Source: Janthinobacterium tructae
Lineage (GTDB): Bacteria > Pseudomonadota > Gammaproteobacteria > Burkholderiales > Burkholderiaceae_D
Length of the DNA: 64,000 bases
Assembly (NCBI RefSeq): GCF_006517255.1
Contig: NZ_CP041185.1
Coordinates: 4,526,001-4,590,000 of the forward strand
Direction: 5' to 3'
Made by a program: the position numbers and the translations under genes. Below are positions 17,599-26,782 of this stretch, piece after piece (positions within the stretch are counted from its first letter, which is position 1; every line of letters starts with the position of its first letter). The notes below the pieces were generated by a model that saw nothing but the letters and a program-made list of their open reading frames with translations, did no database searches and was not told the DNA's origin.

Positions 17599-19194
17599 AT
17601 GACCGACCTCACAGCCGATGCAGATGATAACTGGCTGCTCGACGAAGATGAGCCGGTGGCCAGTCCTGCCGGGCTGGCCGCGCCTGACCAGCGCCTGTGG
17701 CGTGTCCTGATCGTCGATGATGATGTCGATGTGCATGCGGTCACGCGGCTGGCGCTGCGCAATGTCAGTTTCAAGGGCCGCGAACTGGAATTGTTCTCCG
17801 CCTACAGCGGCCGCGAAGCGTATGACATCTTGCGCGACACGCCCGATATCGCGCTGGTGCTGCTCGACGTGGTGATGGAAACGGACGATGCCGGCCTGAT
17901 CCTCGCCAAGCGCATCCGCGCCGACCTGAACAACGCCATCGTGCGCGTCGTGCTGCGCACGGGCCAGCCGGGCCAGGCGCCCGAGCAGCGCGTCATCATC
18001 GAATACGACATCAACGATTACAAGGCCAAGACGGAACTGACGACGCAGAAGCTGTTTACCACCGTCATTTCGGCGTTGCGTGCCTACGAGAGCCTGATGA
18101 TGCTCGAGCGCAGCCGCATCGGCCTGGGCAAGATCCTCGCCGGCGCCACCAATCTGTACCAGATCCATTCGCTGCGCGAATTCGCTTCCGGCGTGCTCAA
18201 CCAGGTCAGCGCCATCCTCGACGTGGGTGCCGACGGCGTGCTGTGCCTGATGCAGGGCGGTGCCGGGCGGCCTGAGGTGGTCGCCGCCACGGGCACTTAT
18301 GCCATGCTGGCCGAGTCGGAAGCCATGCCGGCCGAGCATGCGCTCACCGCCACCATCGCCAAGGCGTTTGCGGAAAAGCGCAGCCAGTTCGAGCATCCGG
18401 CCAATGTCCTGTTCATCCATACGGAAGGCAACCGCGAGCTGGCCATCTCCGTCACGCCGCCGTGGCCGCTGGCGCAGATCCAGCGCGACTTGCTGGAAGT
18501 ATTTTGCCAGCGCATCGCCGCCGCCTTCGACAACCTGTACATGTTCGGCCAGCTGCGCAAGGCGCAGGAAGCGACCGTGGTGGCACTGGCCGACCTGGCC
18601 GAGTTCCGCGACAGCGACACGGGCGGTCATGTGCGGCGCGTGCAGCTGCTGTCCGAGGCGATCGCCCGGCGCATGCAGCAGCGCGCCGTGTACCCGGATG
18701 AGCTGACGCCGCAGCTGCTCGACATGATCGGCCTGGCCAGCATCTTGCACGACGTGGGCAAGGTAGCCACGCCGGACGCCGTGCTGCTCAAGCCGGGCAA
18801 GCATACGGACGAGGAACGCACACAGATGCAGCTGCATGCCAGCGTCGGGCGCACCATCCTCGAGCGTGCCGCCAACATGGTCGACGGCGTCAGCTACCTC
18901 ACGTATGGCGCGCAGATCGCCGGCGGCCACCACGAACACTTCGATGGCGCCGGCTACCCGAATGGCCTTGTGGGACGCGATATTCCCGTGGCCGCGCGCA
19001 TCGTTGCCGTGGTCGATGTCTTCGATGCTTTGCTGCACGAGCGGCCCTACAAGGAGCCATGGCCGTATCCGCAGGTGCGTGAATACATCGAACAGCGCAG
19101 CGGCAGCCAGTTCGATCCGGAAGTGGTGACGGCGTTGCTGGACCTGATCGACCACGAGCCGCAACTGTGGCATCCGGAGCGCGCCACCACCTGA
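17599..19194 (+). CDS. Response regulator with DUF3369 and HD-GYP c-di-GMP phosphodiesterase domains
   Basis: 531 residues. Receiver domain at about 35-160 with phospho-acceptor Asp90 (LVLLDVVMETDD) and Lys in NDYKAKTEL. A GAF-like DUF3369 region follows at about 170-320. HD-GYP domain at about 325-520: H384-D385 in SILHDVGKVATPDAVLLKPG, then GGHHEHFDGAGYP at 442-454 and VVDVFDALLHERPYK. All metal-binding and GYP residues are present, so it should hydrolyse cyclic di-GMP. It is cytoplasmic. AGGAG at 17589-17593 supports the ATG. No histidine kinase is adjacent. The next gene is another receiver protein, so the two may share a phosphorelay. Confidence 0.93.
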   Translation: MTDLTADADDNWLLDEDEPVASPAGLAAPDQRLWRVLIVDDDVDVHAVTRLALRNVSFKGRELELFSAYSGREAYDILRDTPDIALVLLDVVMETDDAGLILAKRIRADLNNAIVRVVLRTGQPGQAPEQRVIIEYDINDYKAKTELTTQKLFTTVISALRAYESLMMLERSRIGLGKILAGATNLYQIHSLREFASGVLNQVSAILDVGADGVLCLMQGGAGRPEVVAATGTYAMLAESEAMPAEHALTATIAKAFAEKRSQFEHPANVLFIHTEGNRELAISVTPPWPLAQIQRDLLEVFCQRIAAAFDNLYMFGQLRKAQEATVVALADLAEFRDSDTGGHVRRVQLLSEAIARRMQQRAVYPDELTPQLLDMIGLASILHDVGKVATPDAVLLKPGKHTDEERTQMQLHASVGRTILERAANMVDGVSYLTYGAQIAGGHHEHFDGAGYPNGLVGRDIPVAARIVAVVDVFDALLHERPYKEPWPYPQVREYIEQRSGSQFDPEVVTALLDLIDHEPQLWHPERATT

Positions 19195-19316
19195 GTTGGC
19201 GTTTTTCGGCGGCACACCATTCCCTTGCGCGCGGCGCCGTCATATACTCGGCTGCCTCATGCTGGCTGGCGCCACGCACCAGTGTGGCGCGCCGCGGAGT
19301 TTTCGGACATTACGAC

Positions 19317-20963
19317 ATGAAAGAACTCAAGGGCCTCAGCGCACTGATCATCGAGCCGCATCCGGGCATGCGCGCCAGCCTGCACAATATGCTCAACCTG
19401 TGCGGCCTGGCGAAGATCGATGACGCGGCCAGCTCGGGCCAGGCGATCCGCATGCTGGGCAGCAAATCGTACGATTTGATCCTGTGCGAATACGACCTCG
19501 ACGGCGGGCAGGATGGCCAGCAGATGCTGGAAGACTTGCGCCATCACAAATTGATGCATGCGTCGACCATGTTCTTCATGGTCACGGGCGAAGGCAGCTT
19601 TGCCAAGGTGGTCAGCGCCGTCGAGCTGCTGCCCACCGATTACATCCTCAAACCTTTCACCGCTGAGAACATGCTCGAGCGCATCGGCCGCGCGCTGGAC
19701 AAGCGCAATGCCTTCGTGCCCGTGTATGCACTGATCGACGTGGGCAATGAGCGTGCGGCGATTGCCGCCTGCGCCGAGGGCGCCAGCCTGTATCCCCGCT
19801 ACGCCACCGATTTCCTGCGCCTGCGCGCGGAATTGCATTTGCTGCTGGGCGAGGCGGCCGATGCCGAGCCGATCTACGCAGCCCTGTACCAAGCCAAGTC
19901 CATTGGCTGGGCGCGCCTGGGGCAGGCCAAGACGCAATTCCTGCTGGGCGAGTATGCAGCGGCGCAGGGCACGCTGGAAGGGTTGTTGGAAAACAATAAG
20001 CGTTTTCTTGACGCGTATGACTGGCTGGCGCGCACGCACCTGGCACAAGGCAAGCCGGAACTGGCGCAGGCGACCCTGAGCGAGGCGGTGGCTCTGTCGC
20101 CGCATGCCGTGCGCCGCTTGCGCCGGCTGGGCGAGGCGGCCCTGGCGGCCGACGACATCGAGATGGCGGAAAAAGCCCTGAAGCTGGTGGTCAGCAAGGC
20201 CAAGTATTCGGAGTTCCGTGACCCGGAAGACCATGTGCGCCTGGTGCAGACCCTGGTGCGCAAGGGCGACCCGCTACAGGTGGGCGCCGTGATCCGCGAC
20301 CTCGACAAGTCGATGGGCGGACAAAAGAATGCGGAGCTGTGCAGCGCCCTGTGCAGCGCCATGCTGCATGCGCATACGGGCAACGAGGAACGCCTGCAGC
20401 AATCGCTGGACGCCGCCCTGGCCGCCAACCGGCATAGCGTGGGCGGCTCGAATACGCTGAAAACGGAACTGGCGCGCCACTGCCTGGCGCACGGGCGCGA
20501 AGACGGCGCCGCCGAGGTGATGCGTGAAGTCATGCGCAATGCGCCCGACAGCGCGGCCATGACGCGCGCCATGGCCGTGTTCGAGCTGGCGGGGCGCGAG
20601 GAGTTGGCCAAGGCGCTGGCGCGGCAAAGCCGCCAGGAAGTGGCCGATATGGTGGCAGCGGGCGCCGCCAGGGCGGGAGACGGCGATTTCCGCGGCGCCG
20701 TCGATCTGATGGGCGAAGCCGTCACGCGCCTGCCCGATAATCCGCAAGTGGTCTTCAATGCGGCCGTGGCGGTACTGAAATGCCTGGAACACGAAGGCTG
20801 GGATGAGCGCATGGGGCAGCAGGCGCTGACGTTTATTGCCGGTGTGCGCCGCCTGGACCCACGCAACCCCAAATTGCCCGTGCTATCGGGCTTGCATCAG
20901 CAGTTGTTGCGTAAATATAAGCCCCTTGGCAACTCCTGGATGCATCCGCCTGACGCCCGGTGA
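19317..20963 (+). CDS. Receiver-TPR protein with a non-canonical receiver
   Basis: 548 residues from the ATG at 19317. An in-frame ATG at 19167 would overlap the HD-GYP gene and adds a non-conserved leader. Residues about 7-125 form a CheY-like receiver: acidic pocket Glu13 after the first strand (LIIEPHPGMR), then DLILCEYDLDGGQDGQQ, where the phospho-acceptor position is Glu58, and Lys in YILKPF near 118. From about 140 to the end are tandem TPR-like helices, for example AAQGTLEGLLENNKRFLDAYDWLARTHLAQGKPELAQATLSEAV. The role is probably scaffolding or output by protein interaction. Because Glu replaces Asp it may be fixed in an active-like state. It follows the HD-GYP regulator by 122 bases. 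Confidence 0.82.
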   Translation: MKELKGLSALIIEPHPGMRASLHNMLNLCGLAKIDDAASSGQAIRMLGSKSYDLILCEYDLDGGQDGQQMLEDLRHHKLMHASTMFFMVTGEGSFAKVVSAVELLPTDYILKPFTAENMLERIGRALDKRNAFVPVYALIDVGNERAAIAACAEGASLYPRYATDFLRLRAELHLLLGEAADAEPIYAALYQAKSIGWARLGQAKTQFLLGEYAAAQGTLEGLLENNKRFLDAYDWLARTHLAQGKPELAQATLSEAVALSPHAVRRLRRLGEAALAADDIEMAEKALKLVVSKAKYSEFRDPEDHVRLVQTLVRKGDPLQVGAVIRDLDKSMGGQKNAELCSALCSAMLHAHTGNEERLQQSLDAALAANRHSVGGSNTLKTELARHCLAHGREDGAAEVMREVMRNAPDSAAMTRAMAVFELAGREELAKALARQSRQEVADMVAAGAARAGDGDFRGAVDLMGEAVTRLPDNPQVVFNAAVAVLKCLEHEGWDERMGQQALTFIAGVRRLDPRNPKLPVLSGLHQQLLRKYKPLGNSWMHPPDAR

Positions 20964-21058
20964 CAGGGAGAAATACGGGGCGAATGACGGAAAAATGCGG
21001 CTTGCAGCCGGGGGTGATAAAAAAATGCGAAAAAAAGTCGACTTTTTCGCGCCAACCC

Positions 21059-21088
21059 TTGCACATTCTCAAATCGGGAGCTTATAAT
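21059..21088 (+). promoter_or_regulatory. Promoter P1 upstream of the tRNA cluster
   Basis: TTGCAC (21059-21064), 18-base spacer and TATAAT (21083-21088). It lies just after a long A/T palindrome at 21027-21050. Confidence 0.65.
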
Positions 21089-21154
21089 CACGCCCCGAAG
21101 CAGCCAACTTCTTCTTTATACGCAAATGCAGCAGTCAGGCATCAGTAAATAAGG

Positions 21155-21183
21155 TTGACAGTTGTGAGTAGATGCTTCATACT
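21155..21183 (+). promoter_or_regulatory. Promoter P2 immediately upstream of tRNA-Tyr
   Basis: Consensus TTGACA (21155-21160), 17-base spacer and CATACT (21178-21183), 14 bases before the mature tRNA-Tyr 5' end. Probably the main promoter of the tRNA-tuf transcript. Confidence 0.75.
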
Positions 21184-21196
21184 CTGCGGTTCCCGC

Positions 21197-21281
<85 letters not shown>

Positions 21282-21340
21282 AGTTTTTGCAAGGAAAACT
21301 GGGTAGTAGCAAGTAAGTGAAGATAAGTGAACGATACCTC

Positions 21341-21414
21341 GCGGGTGTAGCTCAATGGTAGAGCAGAAGCCTTCCAAGCTTACGACGAGGGTTCGATTCC
21401 CTTCACCCGCTCCA
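21341..21414 (+). tRNA. tRNA-Gly (anticodon TCC)
   Basis: 74 bases including CCA. Acceptor GCGGGTG / CACCCGC, anticodon loop CTTCCAA with TCC at 21373-21375, T-arm GGTTCGATTCC, discriminator T. Confidence 0.97.
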
Positions 21415-21457
21415 GTTTCCGTTCAGATGCTTGATGCATCGCATGCAACAAATTACA

Positions 21458-21532
<75 letters not shown>

Positions 21533-21620
21533 GAATTCGCAGCAGGCAGCACAGAAGCAATTCAAACCAGACCGTCGGGCGTGTGCCTGAGCAATCTAAT
21601 CAAATCATTAGGAGTTCAAA

Positions 21621-22811
21621 ATGGCAAAAGGTAAATTCGAACGGACCAAGCCGCACGTCAACGTCGGCACCATCGGCCACGTCGACCACGGTAAAACCAC
21701 GCTGACCGCTGCAATCGCAACGGTTCTGTCGAAGAAATTCGGCGGCGAAGCTAAAGCATACGACCAGATCGATGCAGCACCGGAAGAAAAAGCGCGCGGT
21801 ATCACGATTAACACCGCCCACGTCGAGTACGAAACGGCATCGCGTCACTACGCGCACGTTGACTGCCCAGGCCACGCCGATTACATCAAAAACATGATTA
21901 CCGGTGCCGCGCAGATGGACGGCGCGATCCTGGTATGCTCCGCAGCTGACGGCCCAATGCCACAGACCCGCGAACACATCCTGCTGGCCCGCCAAGTTGG
22001 CGTTCCATACATCATCGTGTTCCTGAACAAGTGCGACCTGGTCGACGACGCAGAGCTGCTGGAACTGGTTGAAATGGAAGTGCGCGAGCTGTTGTCGAAG
22101 TATGAGTTCCCTGGCGACGACGTGCCTATCATCAAAGGTTCGGCACGTATGGCGCTGGAAGGCAAAGAAGGCGAAATGGGCGTAGATGCAGTGTTGCGTC
22201 TGGCCGATGCCCTCGATTCCTACATCCCAACGCCAGAGCGCGCTGTTGACGGTGCTTTCCTGATGCCAGTGGAAGACGTGTTCTCGATCTCGGGTCGCGG
22301 TACCGTGGTCACCGGTCGTATCGAGCGCGGCATTGTCAAAGTCGGCGAAGAGATCGAAATCGTTGGTATTATCGATACCGTCAAAACGACTTGCACCGGC
22401 GTGGAAATGTTCCGCAAACTGCTGGATCAAGGTCAAGCAGGCGACAACGTTGGTCTGCTGCTGCGCGGCACCAAGCGTGAAGACGTGCAACGTGGTCAAG
22501 TTCTGGCCAAGCCAGGCTCGATCAAGCCGCATGCGCACTTCACCGGCGAGATCTATGTTCTGTCGAAAGACGAAGGCGGCCGTCATACGCCATTCTTCAA
22601 CAACTATCGTCCACAGTTCTACTTCCGCACGACGGACGTGACTGGTTCGATCGAGTTGCCAGCAGACAAAGAAATGGTTATGCCAGGCGATAACGTGTCG
22701 ATCACCGTCAAGCTGATCAACCCGATCGCGATGGAAGAAGGCCTGCGCTTCGCTATCCGTGAAGGCGGTCGTACCGTCGGCGCCGGCGTGGTTGCAAAAA
22801 TCCTCGCATAA
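21621..22811 (+). CDS. tuf: Translation elongation factor Tu
   Basis: 396 residues, full length. GTPase motifs GHVDHGKT (19-26), DCPGHADY and NKCD are intact, followed by the two beta-barrel domains. It carries aminoacyl-tRNA to the ribosome. TAGGAG at 21608-21613 lies 7 bases before the ATG. Codon use is the highly expressed type (many CCA, GCA and GTT codons), unlike the more GC-biased flanking genes. It lies between tRNA-Thr and tRNA-Trp, the classical beta-proteobacterial tufB context; a second tuf copy elsewhere in the genome is likely. Confidence 0.99.
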   Translation: MAKGKFERTKPHVNVGTIGHVDHGKTTLTAAIATVLSKKFGGEAKAYDQIDAAPEEKARGITINTAHVEYETASRHYAHVDCPGHADYIKNMITGAAQMDGAILVCSAADGPMPQTREHILLARQVGVPYIIVFLNKCDLVDDAELLELVEMEVRELLSKYEFPGDDVPIIKGSARMALEGKEGEMGVDAVLRLADALDSYIPTPERAVDGAFLMPVEDVFSISGRGTVVTGRIERGIVKVGEEIEIVGIIDTVKTTCTGVEMFRKLLDQGQAGDNVGLLLRGTKREDVQRGQVLAKPGSIKPHAHFTGEIYVLSKDEGGRHTPFFNNYRPQFYFRTTDVTGSIELPADKEMVMPGDNVSITVKLINPIAMEEGLRFAIREGGRTVGAGVVAKILA

Positions 22812-22848
22812 GGAAATGTTATGCTTCCACCTGGGGCGTCCTGGGTGG

Positions 22849-22854
22849 TAGAAT
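22849..22854 (+). promoter_or_regulatory. Candidate -10 box for the tRNA-Trp/secE/nusG transcript
   Basis: TAGAAT 24 bases before tRNA-Trp. A hairpin at 22827-22848 (CCACC...GGTGG) directly precedes it and may end the tuf message. No good -35 is visible, so confidence is limited. Confidence 0.4.
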
Positions 22855-22877
22855 AGCACTCCTCGAAAGTTTTACGT

Positions 22878-22953
22878 AGGGACGTAGCTCAATTGGCAGA
22901 GCGTCGGTCTCCAAAACCGAAGGTTGGGGGTTCGATGCCCTCCGTCCCTGCCA
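22878..22953 (+). tRNA. tRNA-Trp (anticodon CCA)
   Basis: 76 bases including CCA. Acceptor AGGGACG / CGTCCCT, anticodon loop with CCA at 22911-22913, T-arm GGTTCGATGCC, discriminator G. It lies 32 bases before secE and is probably processed from the same transcript. Confidence 0.97.
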
Positions 22954-22985
22954 CCGTCAAGGTGCAGGGCACCGAAAGTAGAAAA

Positions 22986-23369
22986 ATGTCAAATCAATCC
23001 GTGCAAACCGTTAGCACGTCGAGTGACAAGATAAAAGTCGCGCTGGCAATAGTGGCTGCGATTGCAGGAGTAGTCGGGTTTTATTACCTGGCAGGCCAAC
23101 CAGCTCTGGTGCGTGCAAGCGCGCTTGTGGCTGGTTTGGTTATTGCTGTTGCACTCTTGTATATCTCGACGACCGGCCGTGAATTTCTCAATTTCGCCAA
23201 AGAAGCTGTGCGCGAAACCAAGAAAGTCGTTTGGCCTACCCGCAAAGAAGCCACGCAGATTACTGCGATCGTGTTTGCCTTTGTGCTGGTCATGGCGATT
23301 TTCCTGTGGGGCACGGATAAATTGCTCGAGTTTTTGTTGTATGACGTAATTCTGGGTTGGAAAAAATAA
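22986..23369 (+). CDS. secE: Preprotein translocase subunit SecE
   Basis: 127 residues from the ATG at 22986. Three predicted membrane helices: about 17-36 ([19 protein letters not shown]), 41-61 ([16 protein letters not shown]) and the conserved 95-120 segment ([20 protein letters not shown]). The family motif [20 protein letters not shown] precedes the last helix. SecE stabilises SecY in the inner membrane. Its stop overlaps the nusG start by one base (TAATG at 23367-23371). A longer in-frame reading from 22893 runs through tRNA-Trp and is not real. Confidence 0.97.
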   Translation: MSNQSVQTVSTSSDKIKVALAIVAAIAGVVGFYYLAGQPALVRASALVAGLVIAVALLYISTTGREFLNFAKEAVRETKKVVWPTRKEATQITAIVFAFVLVMAIFLWGTDKLLEFLLYDVILGWKK

Positions 23370-23995
23370 TGAGCGAAAATGTGCATGATGAAGCAGCGGA
23401 CGAGTCCGTTCCGGGCGACGCTCCGGTAGCGGACACTGGTGCAGCGCTGAGCGTGCCAGTGAGCAGCAAGCGCTGGTATGTCGTGCATGCTTATTCCGGC
23501 ATGGAAAAAAGCGTCATGCGCGCGCTGACCGAGCGCATCGAGCGCGCGGGCATGCAAGACCAGTTCGGCCAGATCCTGGTGCCGATCGAAGAAGTGGTCG
23601 AAGTCAAGAATGGTGTGAAGTCCGTCACCGAACGTCGTTTCTATCCTGGCTATGTGCTGGTTGAAATGGAAATGACGGACGAGAGCTGGCACTTGGTCAA
23701 GAACACCAGCAAGGTTACCGGTTTCATTGGTGGCAAGTCGAACAAGCCGACGCCGATCTCCGCGCGCGAAATCGACGGCATCATGAAGCAGATGCAGGAA
23801 GGTGTTGAAAAGCCCCGTCCTAAAACCTTGTACGAGGTGGGCGAGCAAGTGCGCATCAAGGATGGTCCGTTTACCGATTTCAACGGCAATGTCGAAGAAG
23901 TCAATTACGAGAAATCCAAAGTGCGCGTCTCGGTCACCATTTTCGGTCGCGCTACTCCGGTGGAGCTCGAATTCGGCCAGGTCGAAAAAGTTTAA
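23369..23995 (+). CDS. nusG: Transcription termination/antitermination factor NusG
   Basis: 208 residues. An acidic extension of about 30 residues precedes the NGN domain ([20 protein letters not shown]), which binds RNA polymerase. The C-terminal KOW domain reads [38 protein letters not shown]. It couples transcription with Rho or the ribosome. The start overlaps the secE stop. An upstream in-frame ATG at 23357 lies inside secE and is less likely. Confidence 0.97.
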   Translation: MSENVHDEAADESVPGDAPVADTGAALSVPVSSKRWYVVHAYSGMEKSVMRALTERIERAGMQDQFGQILVPIEEVVEVKNGVKSVTERRFYPGYVLVEMEMTDESWHLVKNTSKVTGFIGGKSNKPTPISAREIDGIMKQMQEGVEKPRPKTLYEVGEQVRIKDGPFTDFNGNVEEVNYEKSKVRVSVTIFGRATPVELEFGQVEKV

Positions 23996-24053
23996 GTATT
24001 ATCAAGCGCCACCAGGAGCGTCACGGCAGTCTCAGTGAAATCCGGTCAGAGGA

Positions 24054-24080
24054 GCCCCGCCAGGGTAGGATCGGCGGGGC
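24054..24080 (+). promoter_or_regulatory. Leader hairpin before rplK (candidate L1-responsive element)
   Basis: GCCCCGCC (24054-24061) pairs with GGCGGGGC (24073-24080), in the 115-base nusG-rplK gap and 30 bases before the rplK start. In enterobacteria L1 represses translation at the rplK leader, so this structure is the natural candidate for autogenous control. The link is inferred from position, not from a matched binding motif. Confidence 0.5.
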
Positions 24081-24110
24081 GCTACTACTCAATCCAAGAT
24101 AGGAGCCATC

Positions 24111-24545
24111 ATGGCAAAGAAAATCATTGGTTTTATCAAGCTGCAAGTACCAGCTGGTAAAGCAAACCCATCCCCACCAATCGGTCCAGCTCTGGGTCAA
24201 CGTGGTCTGAACATCATGGAATTCTGCAAAGCCTTCAATGCACAGACCCAAGGTCTGGAAGCAGGCATGCCGATTCCAGTCGTGATCACCGCGTTTGCGG
24301 ACAAGTCCTTCACGTTCGTGATGAAGACGCCTCCAGCAACCTACCTGATCAAAAAAGCTGCTGCGATCACCAAAGGTTCGCCGAAGCCACATACCGACAA
24401 AGTCGGTACGCTGACCCGCGCACAAGCTGAAGAAATCGCTAAATTGAAAACCCCTGATCTGACCGCTGCCGACATGGATGCTGCTGTACGCACCATCGCT
24501 GGTTCCGCTCGTTCGATTGGTATCACGGTGGAAGGTGTTGTATAA
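24111..24545 (+). CDS. rplK: 50S ribosomal protein L11
   Basis: 144 residues, full length. Begins [32 protein letters not shown], the canonical L11 N-terminus; the C-terminal rRNA-binding domain ends [13 protein letters not shown]. It is part of the GTPase-associated centre and is needed for RelA sensing. TAGGAG sits about 8 bases before the ATG. Its stop overlaps the rplA start by one base (TAATG), so L11 and L1 are translationally coupled. Confidence 0.99.
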   Translation: MAKKIIGFIKLQVPAGKANPSPPIGPALGQRGLNIMEFCKAFNAQTQGLEAGMPIPVVITAFADKSFTFVMKTPPATYLIKKAAAITKGSPKPHTDKVGTLTRAQAEEIAKLKTPDLTAADMDAAVRTIAGSARSIGITVEGVV

Positions 24546-25240
24546 TGGCTAAGTTATCCAAACGTATCAAGGCTTTGAAAGCCAAAGTCGACCGTACCAA
24601 AGTGTACGCTTTCGACAACGCTGTCGCTCTGATCAAAGAGTGCGCAACGGCCAAGTTCAATGAATCGATCGACGTATCGGTACAACTGGGTGTTGATCCT
24701 AAGAAATCCGACCAAGTGGTGCGCGGCTCCGTCGTGCTGCCAGCTGGTACCGGCAAAACCGTACGCGTGGCAGTCTTCGCGTCGGGCGAAAAAGCAGAAG
24801 CCGCTAAAGCAGCTGGCGCCGACATCGTTGGTATGGAAGACCTGGCTGAGCGTATCAAAGCCGGCGACATGCCTTTCGATATCGTTATCGCTTCGCCAGA
24901 TACCATGCGTATCGTTGGTACCCTGGGTCAGATCCTGGGCCCGCGCGGCATGATGCCTAACCCGAAAGTTGGCACTGTTACTCCTGACGTCGCTACCGCC
25001 GTGAAAAACGCGAAAGCCGGTCAAGTACAGTACCGTACCGACAAATCCGGTATCATCCACGCTACCATCGGCCGTAAATCGTTCGCTGACGCAGATCTGA
25101 AATCGAATCTGGTCGCACTGATCGACGCACTGAACAAAGCCAAGCCAGCATCGAGCAAAGGCGTGTACCTGCGCAAAGTTTCGCTGTCGTCGACCATGGG
25201 CGCTGGCGTCCGTGTTGACCAGACTAGTCTGGCAGCTTAA
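24545..25240 (+). CDS. rplA: 50S ribosomal protein L1
   Basis: 231 residues. [21 protein letters not shown] start, [18 protein letters not shown] central signature and [21 protein letters not shown] end. It builds the L1 stalk that guides deacylated tRNA out of the ribosome and, in relatives, represses its own operon. It overlaps rplK by one base. Confidence 0.99.
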   Translation: MAKLSKRIKALKAKVDRTKVYAFDNAVALIKECATAKFNESIDVSVQLGVDPKKSDQVVRGSVVLPAGTGKTVRVAVFASGEKAEAAKAAGADIVGMEDLAERIKAGDMPFDIVIASPDTMRIVGTLGQILGPRGMMPNPKVGTVTPDVATAVKNAKAGQVQYRTDKSGIIHATIGRKSFADADLKSNLVALIDALNKAKPASSKGVYLRKVSLSSTMGAGVRVDQTSLAA

Positions 25241-25259
25241 GTAAAGAATCAAGTCCTGT

Positions 25260-25559
25260 GGCGCCTCCGGGCGCTGCGGGCGCATCTTTGGGCTGTCTGT
25301 CCGGTGTTCGCACCAGGCAGGCAGACAATCAAAGACCGTTGGGCCGACTGCGATCGCACATGCAGAAGGTTAATAGGCTTGCCGGCAACGGCAAGTGCCC
25401 AACGCAGATGGTGTACCCGAACAAGTTTTGTAGTCCTCATGCTGCGTGAATCCATCCGCTCAGTTTAGTACTTCTTGACTTCGGACGCCGTGTTCGAACC
25501 GATGCAAGGCGCTCAACCACTCGGTTGTGATTGCCGAACATCATTTAAGGAGGTTGACC
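25260..25559 (+). promoter_or_regulatory. Ribosomal protein L10 leader
   Basis: A roughly 320-base gap between rplA and rplJ holds no gene but is dense in pairing: CTGTCTGTCC...GGCAGGCAGAC near 25293-25326, AGGCTTGCCGGCAACGGCAAG around 25375-25395, and CAACC-ACTC-GGTTG (25514-25527) shortly before the ribosome site. Position and layout match the leaders where the L10-L12 complex represses rplJL translation. Exact boundaries and the kink-turn were not modelled. Confidence 0.7.
25547..25553 (+). promoter_or_regulatory. Strong ribosome binding site that fixes the GTG start of rplJ
   Basis: AAGGAGG, 6 bases before GTG at 25560. It decides against the longer in-frame ATG at 25527, which would lie inside the leader and lacks such a site. 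Confidence 0.9.
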
Positions 25560-26099
25560 GTGAGTCTCAATCTGAATGACAAAAAGGCCGTCGTCGCCGA
25601 AGTTTCCGCACAAGTAGCAAATGCGCAAACGATCGTCGTGGCCGAATATCGTGGCATCCAGGTTGGTCACTTGACGCAACTGCGTGCTAAAGCGCGTGCC
25701 CAAGGCGTGTACCTGCGTGTGTTGAAAAACACTCTGGCTCGTCGCTCCGTTGAAGGTACCGCATTCGCCAGCCTGGCAGATGCCATGACCGGCCCGTTGA
25801 TCTACTCGATCTCGGCCGATGCCGTTGCAGCAGCTAAAGTCATCGCTGACTTCGCTAAAACCAACGACAAACTGGTCATCAAAGCAGGTAACTACGCAGG
25901 CAAGCCGCTGGATACAGCTGCTGTCACCGCGTTGGCGAGCATTCCTAGCCGTGAAGTCCTCATTGCGCAGTTGTTGGGCGTTATGCTGGCTCCGGTTTCG
26001 GGCTTTGCACGTGGTCTGGCTGCCCTGGCAGCGAAAAAAGGCGAAGGCGCCGAAGCTCCTGCAGAAGCAGCAGCAGAAGAAGCCCCAGCAGCCGCTTAA
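25560..26099 (+). CDS. rplJ: 50S ribosomal protein L10
   Basis: 179 residues with a GTG start ([32 protein letters not shown]). The central [16 protein letters not shown] and [33 protein letters not shown] blocks are canonical. The Ala/Glu-rich tail [18 protein letters not shown] is a low-complexity C-terminus beyond the L12-binding helix. L10 anchors L7/L12 dimers to the stalk base and, with them, represses its own message. Confidence 0.98.
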   Translation: MSLNLNDKKAVVAEVSAQVANAQTIVVAEYRGIQVGHLTQLRAKARAQGVYLRVLKNTLARRSVEGTAFASLADAMTGPLIYSISADAVAAAKVIADFAKTNDKLVIKAGNYAGKPLDTAAVTALASIPSREVLIAQLLGVMLAPVSGFARGLAALAAKKGEGAEAPAEAAAEEAPAAA

Positions 26100-26166
26100 T
26101 TGCGCGCGCTTTTTTCTCTCAGTACCAATCTGATGTAACTAACGTAATAAATTTAGGAGTTTCAAA

Positions 26167-26538
26167 ATGGCAATTAGCAAAGACGATATCCTGGAAGCAG
26201 TTAGCGCCATGTCCGTAATGGACCTGAACGACCTGGTTAAAGCATTCGAAGAAAAATTCGGCGTGTCCGCAGCAGCAATGGCTTCGGCCGGTCCTGCAGC
26301 AGGCCCAGCAGCAGCTGCTGAAGAACAAACCGAATTCAACGTCATCCTGGACAGCTTCGGCGCAAACAAAGTTGGCGTCATTAAAGCAGTTCGCGAAATC
26401 ACCGGCCTGGGCTTGAAAGAAGCTAAAGACCTGGTCGATGGCGCACCAAAAACTGTGAAAGAAGCAGTGTCGAAAGCTGACGCTGAAGCAGCACAGAAGA
26501 AACTGGTAGAAGCCGGCGCAACCGCTTCGATCAAGTAA
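26167..26538 (+). CDS. rplL: 50S ribosomal protein L7/L12
   Basis: 123 residues. The N-terminal dimerisation domain ([36 protein letters not shown]), an Ala/Gly/Pro-rich hinge at about 38-55, and the C-terminal factor-binding domain ([39 protein letters not shown]) are complete. It recruits EF-Tu, EF-G and other GTPases. TAGGAG precedes the ATG. Confidence 0.99.
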   Translation: MAISKDDILEAVSAMSVMDLNDLVKAFEEKFGVSAAAMASAGPAAGPAAAAEEQTEFNVILDSFGANKVGVIKAVREITGLGLKEAKDLVDGAPKTVKEAVSKADAEAAQKKLVEAGATASIK

Positions 26539-26566
26539 TATCTGTACCGGCGGCAGTTAGCGCCCG

Positions 26567-26616
26567 AGTCAAAGTCTGAGGTTTCCCCTCGCAAGGGGGG
26601 AAATCCGACTTTGGCT
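26567..26616 (+). promoter_or_regulatory. Long two-tier hairpin in the rplL-rpoB gap (attenuator/processing site)
   Basis: Outer arms AGTCAAAGTC (26567-26576) and GACTTTGGCT (26607-26616) pair over 10 positions with one G-U. An inner stem GTTTCCCC / GGGGAAAT (26581-26588 / 26597-26604) caps it. Only a short internal loop separates the tiers. It lies 29 bases after rplL, where enterobacteria have the partial terminator and RNase III site that lower rpoBC relative to rplJL. No T-run follows, so processing or partial attenuation is more likely than full termination. Confidence 0.7.
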
Positions 26617-26782
26617 CCTTTGTCGTCTGCATCGTATTTGTCATGTAGTTGCAGCAGCAGTTTTTATTCGATTCAAGCCGGAAAGCAGAGCCTTGAGGTT
26701 TCGTCTGTGTCACACGCAGCGGTGCAAACGAACACTTGCAAAACCTGAATTTTCTATCCTTTCTGTCACTCACGGAGTGTCC

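Noticed and set aside
19167-19316. 50-residue extension of the receiver-TPR protein
   Set aside because: It overlaps the end of the HD-GYP gene and has an Arg/Ser/His-rich leader unrelated to a receiver; MKELKGLSALIIE at 19317 is the natural domain start.
22893-22985. N-terminal extension of secE through tRNA-Trp
   Set aside because: It would translate the tRNA gene; the conserved SecE start is at 22986.
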